A DNA stretch of 64,000 bases from Zopfochytrium polystomum (GCA_025765615.1 JAIVFJ010000074.1:1-64000); one strand, 5' to 3'. Counted from the stretch's first letter, positions 11,451 through 22,548 are shown. A program made the numbers and translations. Notes: a model not told the origin generated them from the letters alone.

Positions 11451-11525
11451 TACTTGGCTGGCATTGTTGGACAGCCATGTACTCCAGGAGAAACAGTTGC
11501 ACCCTCTCTTTCTATTGCGGGGGTG

Positions 11526-12684
11526 TGTTGAGATTCGACCCACGGGGTACACTACGCCCGTTACTGACGATCCCTTTGAGAACTCCATCCAATCACATTG
11601 GATGGGGTGTTTGAAGGGCTCAGTAGATTCAATACTTGAATGGGGCGCTCGGAAGGGCTAATCTGTTCTCAATAAAAAGAGATAGGCAAAGGCGGCTGTT
11701 GTTCTAGCTTTGTTCATCCTACCAGTAGGAACAATGCAATTAGAACATGCACAAAAACGCTCAAACTACGCACTCTGCACATGTAACACAGCACAGCAAG
11801 CATGCAGAAGCAGTGTACCACCTCCCCAGGCTCCGGAATTCCGCTCTCTGCACCGGAATTCCGCTTCCTGATCTGGAATTCCAGCTTTCCTGCTGTGCTG
11901 TGCAATCTGAGCAATGCAACAGGCATTTAGGAATCAGGGATTGCACCAATCACTGCATTTCTAAAAGTGAGATAAAAACTGAGCTCACCAGAGATTGCAC
12001 CTATCATTGGATTTCTAAAAACAAGGAAAAAAGCGGCTTGTTTCCCAAACAAGCTTCCTGATTTGGAAACAACCAAACCAATTTACAAGCAACTGTTTCT
12101 CAAACAAGCTGTAAATTGGTTCCTGGTGGTACTCAGCCCAGACAAAGTACTCAGCCCAAGGGGGTACTCAGCCCTGGCTGGTACTTAGCCCTGGGTGGTG
12201 CACAGCCCAGGCTGGTACTCAGCCCAGGGTGGTGCTCAGCCCAGGCTGGTACTTAGCCCTGGTTGGTACTCAGCCCTGAGTGATGCCCAGCCCTGGGTGG
12301 TACTCAGCCCTGAATGGGTACTTAGCCCAGGCTGGGGGTTGGTGCTCAGCCTGTTTAATCTCATTTCTGTGGCCTGCTCTGTGCAGCCCACTGCTCCCTC
12401 TGTTTTCTGATGGCTCCAACCTGCAGGAGTATAAAAGCAGCAAACTCTCACAGAGATCAAACAAGGAATCCAACCCCCTCCTTGCTGCTTTGACAGAATC
12501 CAGTGCAAAACAAGCCAATCTCTCTTCCTCCATTTGCTCTCTCTTCCATCTCTGCCCACTCACTCCTCTCTCCTCTCTCCATCCTCTCACTCCTCTCCCT
12601 TTTCCATCATCACTGCCCTCTCTCTCTCTCTCTCTTCATCCCCACACACACCAAGTCCCTCCAGTCCTGGGTGGGATTTCATCA
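11526..12684 (+). repeat. Copia-1 3' LTR
   Basis: Matches the 5' LTR end to end apart from shorter minisatellites and scattered substitutions; TATAAAAG recurs at 12430. Its CA end touches the 3' end of the reverse-strand LINE at 12685. Confidence 0.9.
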
Positions 12685-12706
12685 GGTAGTGACGACGGAG
12701 CTGTTG

Positions 12707-14616
12707 TCAAGTTGAATGGTGAGGGGGGTTGGAAGATGACAGGTAGAAATCAGAGCTCAGCAGTGGCAGAGGAGGAAGCGATGGGGGGAAGGGCAACGGC
12801 AAAGGAGAAGGGGGGTTCCAAGGAAACAACAGCAGCAGCCATGAAACCAGTGTCACGAAGGGACCCGTCGGTATCGAGCGTGAGGGAAATGGGGGGAATT
12901 TGAGGAGCAAAGGTCGGGATGGAGCTTGCGCAGGGAGAAGGAAGTATTGGAATTGGATAGAGGGGGTAATTGAAAGGGTTGGAAAGGCGACGGCGGGGGG
13001 GGATGTTGTAGAATTGACGTGAACGGAGGGTGGGGAGGGTCTCAAAGTGGGGGAGAAGAGAAGTGTAAATGTTACGGAGTCTGCGTTTGGCCCTGCTGCG
13101 GCCTGGGAATGCTTTGGGTCTGAACGAGGTGGTAAGGAGTTGTTCAAAAAAAAGATGTGAGAGCGCTGAAGGTCAGGAAGGAGTTGAAGACGCGTGGGCC
13201 AAGGTATATCTGAGATGGGGTGAGAGCGAACCCGAAAAAGGGGAGGATGAGAGGAAGTAATAGAGTAATTGTTAGCAAATAAGAGGGGGATAAGAGATGC
13301 GGTGAAGTGTTTAGGGGTGGAGGGGAGGGGAAAGGGATGTGTGAAGAGAGGAGTAGCCTGACAAAATGTCACTTGGAGGCGTTGGTAAAGAATACGGGTG
13401 ATGGAGCCAATGAAGGAAGGGTCGTTAAGACGGAGATGTAAATCAACAAACATATCGGAACAATATTCAGTGTATAGGTCGGGAACATCGTATAGGAGGT
13501 GATGATGTATAATGGAGGAGGGGAAGGAAGAACAAAGGCCAACCAGTTTTTTGAAGGCTCGACGGAGACGAGCAGTTTCAGTCAGAAGGAAAGTGCGAGG
13601 GAGGATAGCAGTTTTCCAAAGAAAGCGGATGCGAGGAAGTAAGATGTTACGAAGAATGTATGAAGCAAGTTTGTCCCCCATCACCTTCCCCTGGATGGTG
13701 GTGAGGATATCAGAAATGGCAGCAGAGATCTGTTTTCGAGCAGAACTCGAACGACCATCGGCAGAGAAGAAATTCCCGAGGTGGCGGAAGGAAACAGAGT
13801 CGGGCTGGATGGGAATTGGGGTCTGACCCCACATAATCTGTCGAGGGCTGTTGGGAGGAAGGTTGGCGGCAGAAATGAAGATTTTGCAGGTGTTCGACTC
13901 GATGCTGTTGTGGGACTGGTATTTGTGGAGGATGTCGGCCTGGTGTTGTAGATCAAGGTGAGAGCAAGAGCCCTGTGTTGGTGTTGTCGACCAGGGCAAA
14001 GCCAGAAACTGAGACTGGTCGAGTGGGTGAGAGGAGGGGGCCAGGCATGGATGGGGGGGGAATTAACAGAAAAAGTGATGCCGTGGGTGTGCTTGTCAAG
14101 CGCGCAAAGAACAGGGTCCCAAAAGATACGCCAGTCGAGAGGTCCTTCTAGCGAGCCTTGTTGTATCATAGTGCCAATAGGGAAGGTGGGGGAGGGACCG
14201 AAGGCCGTGATGACAAAGGAGCGGAAACGAGCTTGGGTGTTGACACGCATCCGGACGTAAGATTCGGGCAGTCGAATACGATACCAGGCTGAGAGCAGGC
14301 CGGCAACAGGGGCACTGTCGAAGGCTTTCTTGATATCGTTGAGGAGGAGGAAAAGCGGGGAGGAGTTTTCATGGCAGAAATCAAGGGCAGAGCGGACCAA
14401 GTGGAGAGGAGGATCGGGTGATGAGCCGGGAAGGGCGGAAAAGTTACAGCCGCAAAGGATCTCGGGGGAAGCGGTGAGGATATGTGAAAGGCGACGAAGG
14501 CGGATGCCTTGAACTACTTTTGCTGCGAGTTCACAGAGGCTTATGGGCCGGAGGTTCGTGACATCGCCCCCCATGCATCTATCTTTGGTATGGGGAAGAT
14601 GGCAGTGAGGGTCCAA
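12707..14616 (-). pseudogene. LINE ORF2: reverse transcriptase and C-terminal domain
   Basis: The minus-strand frame 14616-14010 carries RT motifs: NLRPISLCELAAKVV, FLLLNDIKKAFDSAPV (catalytic D) and IQQGSLEGPLDW. The next motif is in another frame and reads FALVDNTNTGL where an active RT has xDD, so the second catalytic aspartate is asparagine. From 13999 a frame of 430 codons runs to the stop at 12707 (HQADILHKYQSHNSIE, FRHLGNFFSADGRSS, FLWKTAILP). The C-terminal 200 residues are serine/proline-rich. With frame breaks and the D-to-N change, this copy cannot be active. I cannot assign a clade with certainty. Confidence 0.8.
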
Positions 14617-16231
14617 GAGGAGGGAACGTCGAGGACAAGAAAGGTTCGTTGGACGAGGGATAGGAAGAGGGAGATTGCATCAGGGCCTGATGAGAGAAGG
14701 AGTTCTCGAGAGAGTTGGGAGGGGCCAGGGGCTTTGTTAGGAGCAAGGGATTCAAGGACCGAACGGCATTCTTCAAGAGAAGGGGGAAGCATAATGTGGG
14801 AGAAAGTGTGCAGTGGAATGTAAGGCCGGGGGTTCATTTCGTCGTGGAGAGGGGAGGTGGGGGGGAAGGGATGAAGGTCCCAGGGGCGAAACCAATGTTC
14901 CACCTGCTCGCTGCAAAGACGTGGGACGTTGGCGGGGTCGTACTCAATTTCAGGACCCTCTGGGGTCTCCGCCAAGATGTGATCAATGCTGGAGTTAGAC
15001 CGTTTGCGGTTGAGGATATTGTTGAGGACGTTGCGGATCTTGCCGGTGGAGAACAAATCCTGGCGACGGTTGATGGCGGTAGCAATGTCAGCACGTTTAA
15101 GTGAGGCTGCTGCAGAAAGCTGTGCACGGTAGACTGCTTTGCGAAGTCGTTGCAGGAGAGGGAGGGCGTCGTTGGTGAAGGAAGTAGCCGATGTAATGGA
15201 GCTGGTGAAGCGAGCAAAGAGAAAGCACAAATCATCACGAACAGGGGAGGCATTCCACGAGGTGGGTAGGGAAGGAAGAGCGCCAAGAAAGGAGTGTAGA
15301 GGGAGGGTACCACGGTGTAGTTGTTTCCAAAGGTCCTCAAGTTTCTTCTGAGCCTCAATGTAAGGGGCGAGGCGTTGGTCAGTCTTTGCTGGAGTTGTGG
15401 ACGAGCCAGAGCAAGGGAGACAGCGTTGGGCGGCGCTGGCGACAAGCTCGTGGAGGGAGGAAGAAATGGTGTCCAGGGATTGGGTGTATAGGAAGGAGCG
15501 ACCAATGGAGGGATATTCGAAGGGAAGGGAGGGTTGGGTAAGGAAGGTTTGTTCAGCGGGGGTAAGCGTGGAATCCAAGGCGGCGAGGTCAGCTTGGAGA
15601 GGTGGGAGAGCGGCTGACACTGCGTTGATAAATTGGCGTTTCTGGTCCTCGGAGGCCTGTGAAGGGCAGGGAATGCGTCGCCGAATGGGGGTAAAGGGGA
15701 AAGTAGTGTATGGACAGAGGGCAAGGATGATGTAACAGGGAAGGTGGTCGGAGATGTCAGAGAGATGGGGGAAGTCAACGGGTGTAGCGATATGGGCAGA
15801 GGCAAGATGGTGGAGAAAAGTGTCAGATAGCCAGATGCCGTCGAGACGAGAGCAGTAAGGAGAGTTGGTGGAGGAGTGGGAGTACACAGAGAGGTTGGGA
15901 TGAACGGTGCGAAAGGTGTCAGAGAGCCCACAAGCAGAGAGAGTAGGTAGGAAACCACGGCGAGAGGGGGGGATAGGAGCTGCTGTGTTGTGGTCGAGAG
16001 GAGAAAGGAGTGCATTCCAGTCACCAAACCAATAAGCTGGGTGAGGTTGGGCGGAGTCGTGGTTGAGGAGGTTGGTGCACCACTCCTGAAGAGGAGCAGT
16101 GTCAGGGGACTGTCGCGAGGCAGGCCAGTAGACAGAGCGAAGGAAAAGGCGGCGGCGATGAAAAGAAAGGGTAATGGCAAGGCCCCTGCTGGAGTGACGA
16201 GTGGTGTTGATGACGTGTCGATGGAAGGAGG
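14541..16231 (-). pseudogene. LINE ORF2: endonuclease domain (distal part)
   Basis: The minus-strand frame from the insertion site to 14541. AP-endonuclease motifs are visible: LRSVYWPAS, WFGDWNALL (GDxN), DISDHLPCYI (SDH). A connector with cysteines (RCLPCSG) leads to the RT start. The preceding part of the domain lies at 22549-22902; joining the two through a single GGAGG restores one continuous frame. The protein would nick target DNA to prime reverse transcription. Confidence 0.82.
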
Positions 16232-16460
16232 TGTTAGTTTTGGGTCTTTTGGTGTAAGCAGTGTGCAGGAGCTTTGACCAGTTTCTGCTCTGCAAGGATG
16301 ACTTGCAGCATTTTGCAAGTGATGGTCCTTGTAACAGTTTTGTATAAAGACAAACACAAGACTGACAGAATCCAAGATCAACCTCCCACCACCACCACCT
16401 TCAGTAGTGTACACCACAGCAGCCCAACCCATCAATCAGCCACCATAGCAAATTCTTTCA
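16232..16460 (+). repeat. LTR-D 5' LTR
   Basis: 229 bp, TGTTAG...TTTCA. Contains GTAACAGTTTTGTA (16331-16344), complementary to the segment immediately after the LTR, and TATAAAG at 16343. Closely related at its start to the Copia-2 LTR. Confidence 0.95.
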
Positions 16461-16474
16461 TACAAAACTGTTAC
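16461..16474 (+). other. LTR-D self-complementary primer site
   Basis: TACAAAACTGTTAC begins at the first base after the 5' LTR and is the exact 14-base complement of 16331-16344 inside that LTR. In place of a tRNA-binding site this suggests priming by the transcript's own 5' end, as in the Tf1/sushi gypsy group. Confidence 0.65.
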
Positions 16475-16527
16475 CCATCCCAATCACTTCCCCCTTGGTT
16501 TCAACAAAATCCAATCAGTAGAAGGGG

Positions 16528-17630
16528 TTGTACGCTTTTCAGATCTGCCAACTTCGTGGAGCGATCACGGGCGCTACAGACATCGTACAGCAATTTCGTT
16601 ACTACCATCGGAAAGCTCTTGATCTCCTCTTTCCAACGAACCCACCTGATCTCGGATCGGACGCTCCTACGTCGTATCCACCGCCTCCAAAGTCGTCGCC
16701 CACTTTTCCAACTTCAACCTCAATTTGCTCGCCTTCCAGACCTCCCCCAGCCGATCCCAAGCTATCATTGGAAAGGCCTGCTTCGGGACTACACGACTGC
16801 CACCAACGGCACCCCAAAATCACTCTCCTTCGTGATAAGCGACGCCTTTTTCCATTCAGGGTCACCAGATTACCTCCAACCCTCACCATTAATTTTTGAT
16901 TTTTTGTCCCCAATTGGAGACAACGACCACCCCCCTACCTGACACACACCAAGCTAACAAACCAACTTTTCATCTGCTGCAACACCACCTTCACCACACA
17001 CCCAAAATCCAACGAAATCCCTTCAAACTTGGCACACATAATCGTCCTGAGAAAACAACATGACTACTGACTCAACCAATCACATCAACGCAGAGCAGAA
17101 CGATGCAGTTGATCCACTAGACCTCTGCGACACTGGAACCTGTCTCATCAGAGATGGACCATTCCAAGGACAGAGATTCCAACTGGTGCCTCCGTCTTGT
17201 GGACCAGAGAAAGTAACTTGGTTTCCTGGTGCACAGAACCAGAATGCACATTGCTGTCTAATCATTCCTCGCCACATCTATCGAGCCCTCACCCAAATCA
17301 CACCTGGTCGAACTTGCAAAGGAGATCATTGACGACTTTGAATGCATTAAAATGGAACCAACTGAAGCCTCAGATGCCTTCATTACCCGATTCACTGAAG
17401 CGTACCATCGAGTCGACAGCTTTGCAAAGTCAGCAGCTGGAGAACTTCTCCATCATATTCGCCCTTTCCAACAAGTTGTTCGAATCTTTGTTGGCTCACT
17501 GGGCCAAAGCCTGTTGGATATGGGAAAAGGAAAAGTTTTTCTTGTTGTCGGCAACCCAGCTCCTCAGATAACAAGTTTAGCCAAACTAATCTCACTCTTC
17601 AAAACCTGTTTGACAAAACAACTATGATAA
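16528..17630 (+). pseudogene. LTR-D gag-like region
   Basis: Several short frames. 17060-17332 begins MTTDSTNHINAEQNDAVDP and continues to GPFQGQRFQLVPPSCGPEK. 17352-17627 begins MEPTEASDAFITRFTEAYHR and resembles a capsid-type gag helix region, and can be joined upstream through LVELAKEIIDDFECIK. 16528-16899 is a proline-rich frame of unknown nature. No zinc knuckle is seen. I call it gag from position and character, not from a clear family match. Confidence 0.4.
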
Positions 17631-18259
17631 GCAACACATGAGCTGGCTGATCAAGCAACAATCACTCGGCTACTGCTGCACCAGAAATCACCACACCAAC
17701 TATTACTATCCTGGTTATCTGCCTTCATATTGATTGAACAACAAACAGCAGAGGTCCTCAAAAACCAACCAGCTCCATCAACTAATAATCAATCTGCTAA
17801 GTGTTTTGCTCTTCGCTTTTGATATGCATCAAAGTAACTGCCTTTATCCTCTCAACATTCAGCCATGCAGTCTCCTGGCATAACAAATTAGGAATTAATG
17901 ATATGGTGTTTTCCTTGTCTATCAACCCATGGAGTTGGCAGTTCAATTTCTGGATTCCCTGATAGAGTGTTTTCAACCACACTGAAACTCTCACCATCAA
18001 ACATATTAGTGATTGGGATGACCAATAGTTGTGCAAGTGCCAACTCTCACGACCACGGCAACCTTGTGCAATTTCCTCATAACTTTGGACTCTGTTACAT
18101 CAAGCTAAGCCTCTCCTTATCTTTTCTCAGATAACTTCAGCACTTCAGCCAAAGACAATTTGCAGTCCATTCATTGATAGAACAAGGACTGGTTGAGTAG
18201 TTTAACAATCCTCTAACCATTTTGTAAACAGTCTATTCTGAGTGGTTGCTAGGCAAGCG

Positions 18260-18389
18260 TGACCGGCACAGGGTCAAAACCTCTCATATATTATCTGCTT
18301 GAGCAGAGGAGGAGGAAAACTGTTGACACTGGGTTTCCATTCCACTTAATACTCAGAGTATTTGTCATCAGCACAAGCCAGCGCCCAGT
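18260..18389 (-). repeat. R3 LTR fragment
   Basis: Reverse-strand match to the last half of the 247-bp LTR found at 28959-29205 and 62900-63146 (shared ACTCAGAGTATTTGTC and the GTGCCxGTCA end). Truncated at its 5' side. The sequence beyond the LTR end (AGGCAAGC, then TAGACTGTTTAC complement) also resembles that after 63146. Confidence 0.65.
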
Positions 18390-19844
18390 ACAACATCAAA
18401 CATCATCTTCCACTTAAGGGGGAGGATTCTAGGGATAAGTGAAAGATGATCACCGGCACTGTATTGCCAATTAGATGGAGAATGCTTGGAATAAGTGAAC
18501 GATGATCATCAGCGCAGAGTTGCAAAGTGGTCTCAGCATGGATTGGCACCAACTTGGCATGGTCTTCTTGGTGCCAGGCTGCTGCCTAGGAAAACACTCT
18601 ATCTATTTTAGCCAAATGAATCTGGACTCAGGATTCGAACTATGGAATACACTATTATTGCTGGGCTTACTTGACCCTGGCTAGGGACCTCAACTCACAC
18701 ATATTGACTGCTTCAGCTTTTATACACAGACATACTAACACACTACTCCAGGTCCCACATCACAGGAAATTCGACAGCCATACCTGAGTCCTCACCTCAA
18801 TTGCATCACTCTGATGAATTATCCTAACCAACTTCTGTGACAAAACACAATGTTCCTTGAAATAACTTTTGCCTCATTCCGAGGAGTATCAACGTTTATC
18901 TTTATTGGACACTCAACACAAACACTTTTTCAGAGCAAACTGTAAACAAGCTCAACCTTGCAAGATTGCTGAAGTTCCATTCTCATCTGAGATTCTTCCT
19001 TAGCCGAACCAAATCTAACTGACTCTAGATTTCAAACTGCTCTTAATAGAGTCACTCCAGAACAGCTATGTTCTTTGAATGCCTCATGCATTCATCCAGC
19101 ATGCATTCATGCAGCATAACCAGGATCTGGAAGCTTCAGAGATTGCCCTCAACTTTTGTAATCTGACCAGAAACTTTGTGGTTTTGGCTTGGATGTTAGA
19201 CTTGACAAAAACATTCTGCTGATTCTTTAACGAGGCAGAGTAGAAGACATCAGGCGAAGTCTTTGTTCCCTTTGCTTGCACTAACACTCTTCTACCAGCA
19301 TAAATTCCACAACATCATATGGAGACTAACGGCAAATCATCATCAAGCAATCAACAAACATCTGGATATACTAACTCTCACTAATGCTTTCTACCACTAA
19401 CTTTGTCTCTATCTTTATTCTCCACTCTAGACCAACAAAAACAATAATCAACCACCTCACACACAGTTACAATTACCATATCATCAAAATATTCAAACCT
19501 CAGCAATCTCAGCCAAATTCAGGAAACCTTCAACTATTCATTCCTGCAGATCAGCTTCAGAAACAACACCAACATCACCACTTTGCTCCATTCAGTCACC
19601 AGTCACCTTGAACCATCTTTGAACTTGAATTTTGCCAGTTGAACAAGTTGAATTGGAGTTGCTTTCAGTTTTCTGCAGTCTCAACAAAGTCAGACAAAGC
19701 ATCAACCATTCCCCACAGCAGAGTCACTCCAGAAAACAACAACTTCCTCCATTCAGTCAGCATTCAGCTTCAGCAATCAGAATTGGAAGAAGTTAAACTG
19801 GAATTGGTAAAAAGTATCAACCACATGGTAATCCACAGTGAAAG
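18390..19844 (+). repeat. LTR-D interior, non-coding block duplicated at 25737-26985
   Basis: No protein-coding gene is recognisable. The block from about 18500 onward matches 25742 onward in the same orientation (shared GATGATCATCAGC, GGATTGGCACCAACTTGGCA, ACCAACAAAAACA and more). It is CpG-poor and A/T-rich. Read as an untranslated or decayed part of an LTR element family related to Copia-2. Confidence 0.6.
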
Positions 19845-20330
19845 TGAATCGGATAACGGTGTACAGCTCTGGTGTTGGAGGTGACGGCACGACGGGTTGG
19901 ATTCCGTGCTACTGCAATTAACATCACCTCCAGTGGGCCTTACTGGGAGCACTATAGGCATGACTGTGGAAGGCCGGACTGATGTGGCAGACCGGCAATG
20001 TAAAATCAACCGAAGGCCCACGAACACCGAAGTCCCAGCTTGTAGGCTAGTGTGGCCCAGACCTGTGTCAGAGGAGGTGGAGTCCTGAGCAGGGAGCCCA
20101 TTCCGCAAGGAGTACCAACCAGGAGACAGTTATTCTCCTGATGTGCCCAGGCGAGACGCAGGGGAAAGCGTTGAGGGCAAGCTGTGTATGGGGGAGTGGT
20201 CGCCTTGCCTCATACGGTACTGGGGGGAGCCCAGACCAGCATCGTGCGGAAGGCTCACCTGTGCAGAGTTTTCTCTTGTGCTTTCTTTTGTGTGTAGGGT
20301 ATCTTAGAAAATCTGAACTAATTTTCCCTA
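19845..20330 (+). repeat. Dispersed repeat R1, copy c
   Basis: R1 in forward orientation, starting GTGAATCGGATAACGG. Carries GGTTGGATTCC near 19905, one mismatch from the pol III B-box consensus, inside a small stem GCACG...CGTGC. Ends at the shared GAAGGCTCACCTG. Confidence 0.7.
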
Positions 20331-20403
20331 AAGTTTCTTAAAGTTAAAACCATCACAAGTAGATTCTATTTCTCTACAACCACAAAACAAACATAGCACT
20401 TTA

Positions 20404-22050
20404 AAGTTTGGAATCCACCACAAACTTCTTACCTTCAGTGTACACATTCAGGCCAACTGTGTTTGACAAGCACACCTTGCCCAGATCCATGTATATGTGC
20501 AGACAGCTTTTGAAGTTATTGAACAACCCACGAATGTCAACAAAACCTGGAACAAATGGGCCTACAAGGTCAAACTTTGTGAAGACAGCAGCATTGAGTG
20601 CTTCTATGCACAGCTCATGGCTAAGGGCCCCACTTAGTGTCATTGCATTTATATTCAGAATACTCACCCACCTCTTGTCCTAATCAATAGTCTTTGTTAA
20701 CTCACTGAAATGGCTGCCTGAATCAACTGGGACACTGGCACAGTGGATATCAGCAACACATACCTCAACAGCATATTTTATATAAGCCAAATCTGCATCG
20801 AGCAGTTCATTACCGCCGCACTTGTTATGAATCACCCTCTGGAAACCTCCAGAACCTTCTAGAACATTCCTTCATGGAACCTTGTGGAACCTTCTGGAAC
20901 CTTCTTTGCTGTCCTGACTTGTCGTGTTATCATTGGTATCATTGTATTACTAATTGCTCTTTCTGGAACTTCCTTTGAGTCTTGACAAGGAAGACTCTCA
21001 AAAGTTCCTTCTCTGCCTTGTCCTGTCCTGCCCTGTTCCTGACAGCACTGACTGCTGGAGTTGAACAGCCACCAAAATCAAACAGTTGTCAGGAAAGTCA
21101 TGCAATCTTCTGGGACTACTGCATCCTCCTTTGTCAGATTAACTCATCATCCACAACGCAAGCTAAGTTAACAATATTTGTTTTTGGTGATTCTGGCAAA
21201 AACTCCTTCTGCCATTGCCTTGCCTAATCTTTTTACATACTCTGCGAAATGGGAGCAATGAAAACCATCCTCAATATGCAGCTGGAACATCAACATGACA
21301 GAATCTTCTTACACAAGAAAGTCTGTAGCAAGGAGTTAATTCAGTGCCATGCAAACACTATCAACAACCACACTGCAGTAACTGGCCTTCCCAGTCGTCT
21401 CTCAATCTTCAGCCACGCAGGATCGACAAAGCAACTTCAGATCAGAGACTGTACCAGGCAATACATGACGGCATCAACTACCTTGCAACACACAGGCGAC
21501 CAGACCTTGCCCCAGCAGTTTCACATCTTGGTGCCTTCAGCAAGGATCCTAGCGAGCAACACATGAAGATCCTTATTCTGGCTCTCGAATATCTCAATGC
21601 CGGTTACTCCGACGCTGCCCATGGTGTCCACTCAGATGGGAAATCACAGCCTGGCTACTATGTTCTATTTGGAGGAACAGCTATTAGTTGGACATCTCTT
21701 CAGAGCAGTACTGTCATGCTGTCACCGCAGGAAGCTGAATATGTAGCTGTGTCTGAACTGGGACGAGAACCTCAGGCACTATCCCAACTCTACTCAGCAC
21801 TTCAACTTCTGTCTCCAACTCCACTTGTCATCTACACTGACAACAGCAGTGTGATCAACCTCAGTTCAAATGATCTTTACACCAATCGGTCAAAACATAT
21901 CATGGTAAAGTATCATTATATTCAAGAACTTGTGGAACAAAAGGTAGTACGGCTTGAATGGATTGCTGGAGAAGAACAGCCTGCATACTATATGACAAAA
22001 TCTCTCTCAGCTGCTCTCAGTGAATACCATCTGAGTCGCACTGGTCTGTT
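20404..22050 (+). pseudogene. LTR-D degenerate copia RT/RNase H
   Basis: Fragments of a copia pol related to Copia-2: NKWAYKVKLCEDSSIECF (about 20545), VDISNTYLNS in another frame (about 20750), then after a solo gypsy LTR and a frame change MGAMKTILNMQLEHQHD (21249) and RNase H 21344-22050 (GYSDAAHGVH, SPQEAEYVAVSELG, YTDNSSV, YMTKSLSAAL). The segment that should carry YVDD is unrecognisable. Integrase is absent. Non-functional. Confidence 0.82.
20823..21044 (+). repeat. Solo gypsy LTR (internally deleted) with GCACT duplication
   Basis: TGTTATGAATCACC...CCTGACA, the LTR of the chromovirus at 46399, lacking an internal block of about 85 bp that includes the TATA box. GCACT flanks it on both sides (20818-20822, 21045-21049). 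The duplicated copy of this region at 28010 lacks the LTR and shows the uninterrupted target. Confidence 0.88.
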
Positions 22051-22319
22051 TCCTCTGATTCATTTTTTCTTATCTGTGAAGCTGTTTTCTTCTTTGTTCT
22101 TTTTCATTACTTTGACTTATTTTCTTTTACCTCTGAAGTTCAATATGTGCCCCCATCCATTTTTGTTAGTGTGGTCTGTCCTTTCTGTTCTGCCATCTGA
22201 TGGCCAGTCATACCTGTTTGTGATTCTTCTTTCTCCGGTGTACGGTTTCCTTAAGTTGACTATGGCTTAAGGTTTTCCTCCGTGCCGGCCTTTGCTCCTG
22301 CCCACAGCTTAGGGGGGAG
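22051..22319 (+). other. LTR-D 3' untranslated region with polypurine tract
   Basis: T-rich stretch after the RNase H stop, ending in the polypurine tract AGGGGGGAG directly before the 3' LTR; similar to the Copia-2 counterpart at 721-800. Confidence 0.6.
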
Positions 22320-22548
22320 TGTTAGTTTTGGGTCTTTTGGTGTAAGCAGTGTGCAGGAGCTTTGACCAGTTTCTGCTCTGCAAGGATGACTTGCAGCATT
22401 TTGCAAGTGATGGTCCTTGTAACAGTTTTGTATAAAGACAAACACAAGACTGACAGAATCCAAGATCAACCTCCCACCACCACCACCTTCAGTAGTGTAC
22501 ACCACAGCAGCCCAACCCATCAATCAGCCACCATAGCAAATTCTTTCA
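22320..22548 (+). repeat. LTR-D 3' LTR
   Basis: Identical to 16232-16460 over all 229 bases as I read it; followed by the GGAGG target duplication and the LINE endonuclease frame. Confidence 0.95.

Larger units (their letters stand above)
4675..12684 (+). mobile_element. Copia-1: near full-length Ty1/copia retrotransposon
   Basis: Bounded by two direct 1.2-kb LTRs (4675-5885 and 11526-12684), both starting TGTTGAG and ending TTTCATCA. The inside order is gag, protease, integrase, RT, RNase H, which defines the copia superfamily (integrase before RT). A G-rich polypurine tract (11513-11525) touches the right LTR. The flanks do not form a target duplication: CAGGC lies left, GGTAG right. Several frame breaks lie in gag, between protease and integrase, and at the start of RT, so this copy is probably not autonomous, although each catalytic domain is still readable. 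Confidence 0.92.
12685..16231 (-). mobile_element. LINE element, 3' part (ORF2)
   Basis: The 3' half of a non-LTR retrotransposon on the minus strand. It continues at 22549-24608; the two halves were one until LTR-D inserted. Unlike the LTR elements it is CpG-rich. It ends 22 nt after the ORF2 stop, directly at the Copia-1 LTR, with no poly(A) tail visible, so the true 3' end is probably missing. Confidence 0.88.
16232..22548 (+). mobile_element. LTR-D: 6.3-kb LTR retroelement inserted in the LINE
   Basis: Two 229-bp LTRs (16232-16460 and 22320-22548) read identical base for base, start TG and end CA. GGAGG is present once on each side (16227-16231, 22549-22553), the 5-bp target duplication. 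The identical LTRs imply a recent insertion, yet the inside holds only a gag-like stretch, other repeats and a degenerate copia RT/RNase H without integrase, so it probably moved with enzymes supplied by another element. Confidence 0.93.

Noticed and set aside
12280..12903. Coding ORF across the Copia-1 3' LTR
   Set aside because: Same frame exists in the 5' LTR and arises from minisatellites and CT-rich sequence; it runs into unrelated LINE sequence.
14834..16435. Long 533-codon ORF on the minus strand
   Set aside because: It overlaps the LINE ORF2 endonuclease in another frame, is low complexity (Pro/Ser/Leu/Thr) and shows no domain; it is a shadow frame that also crosses the LTR-D border.
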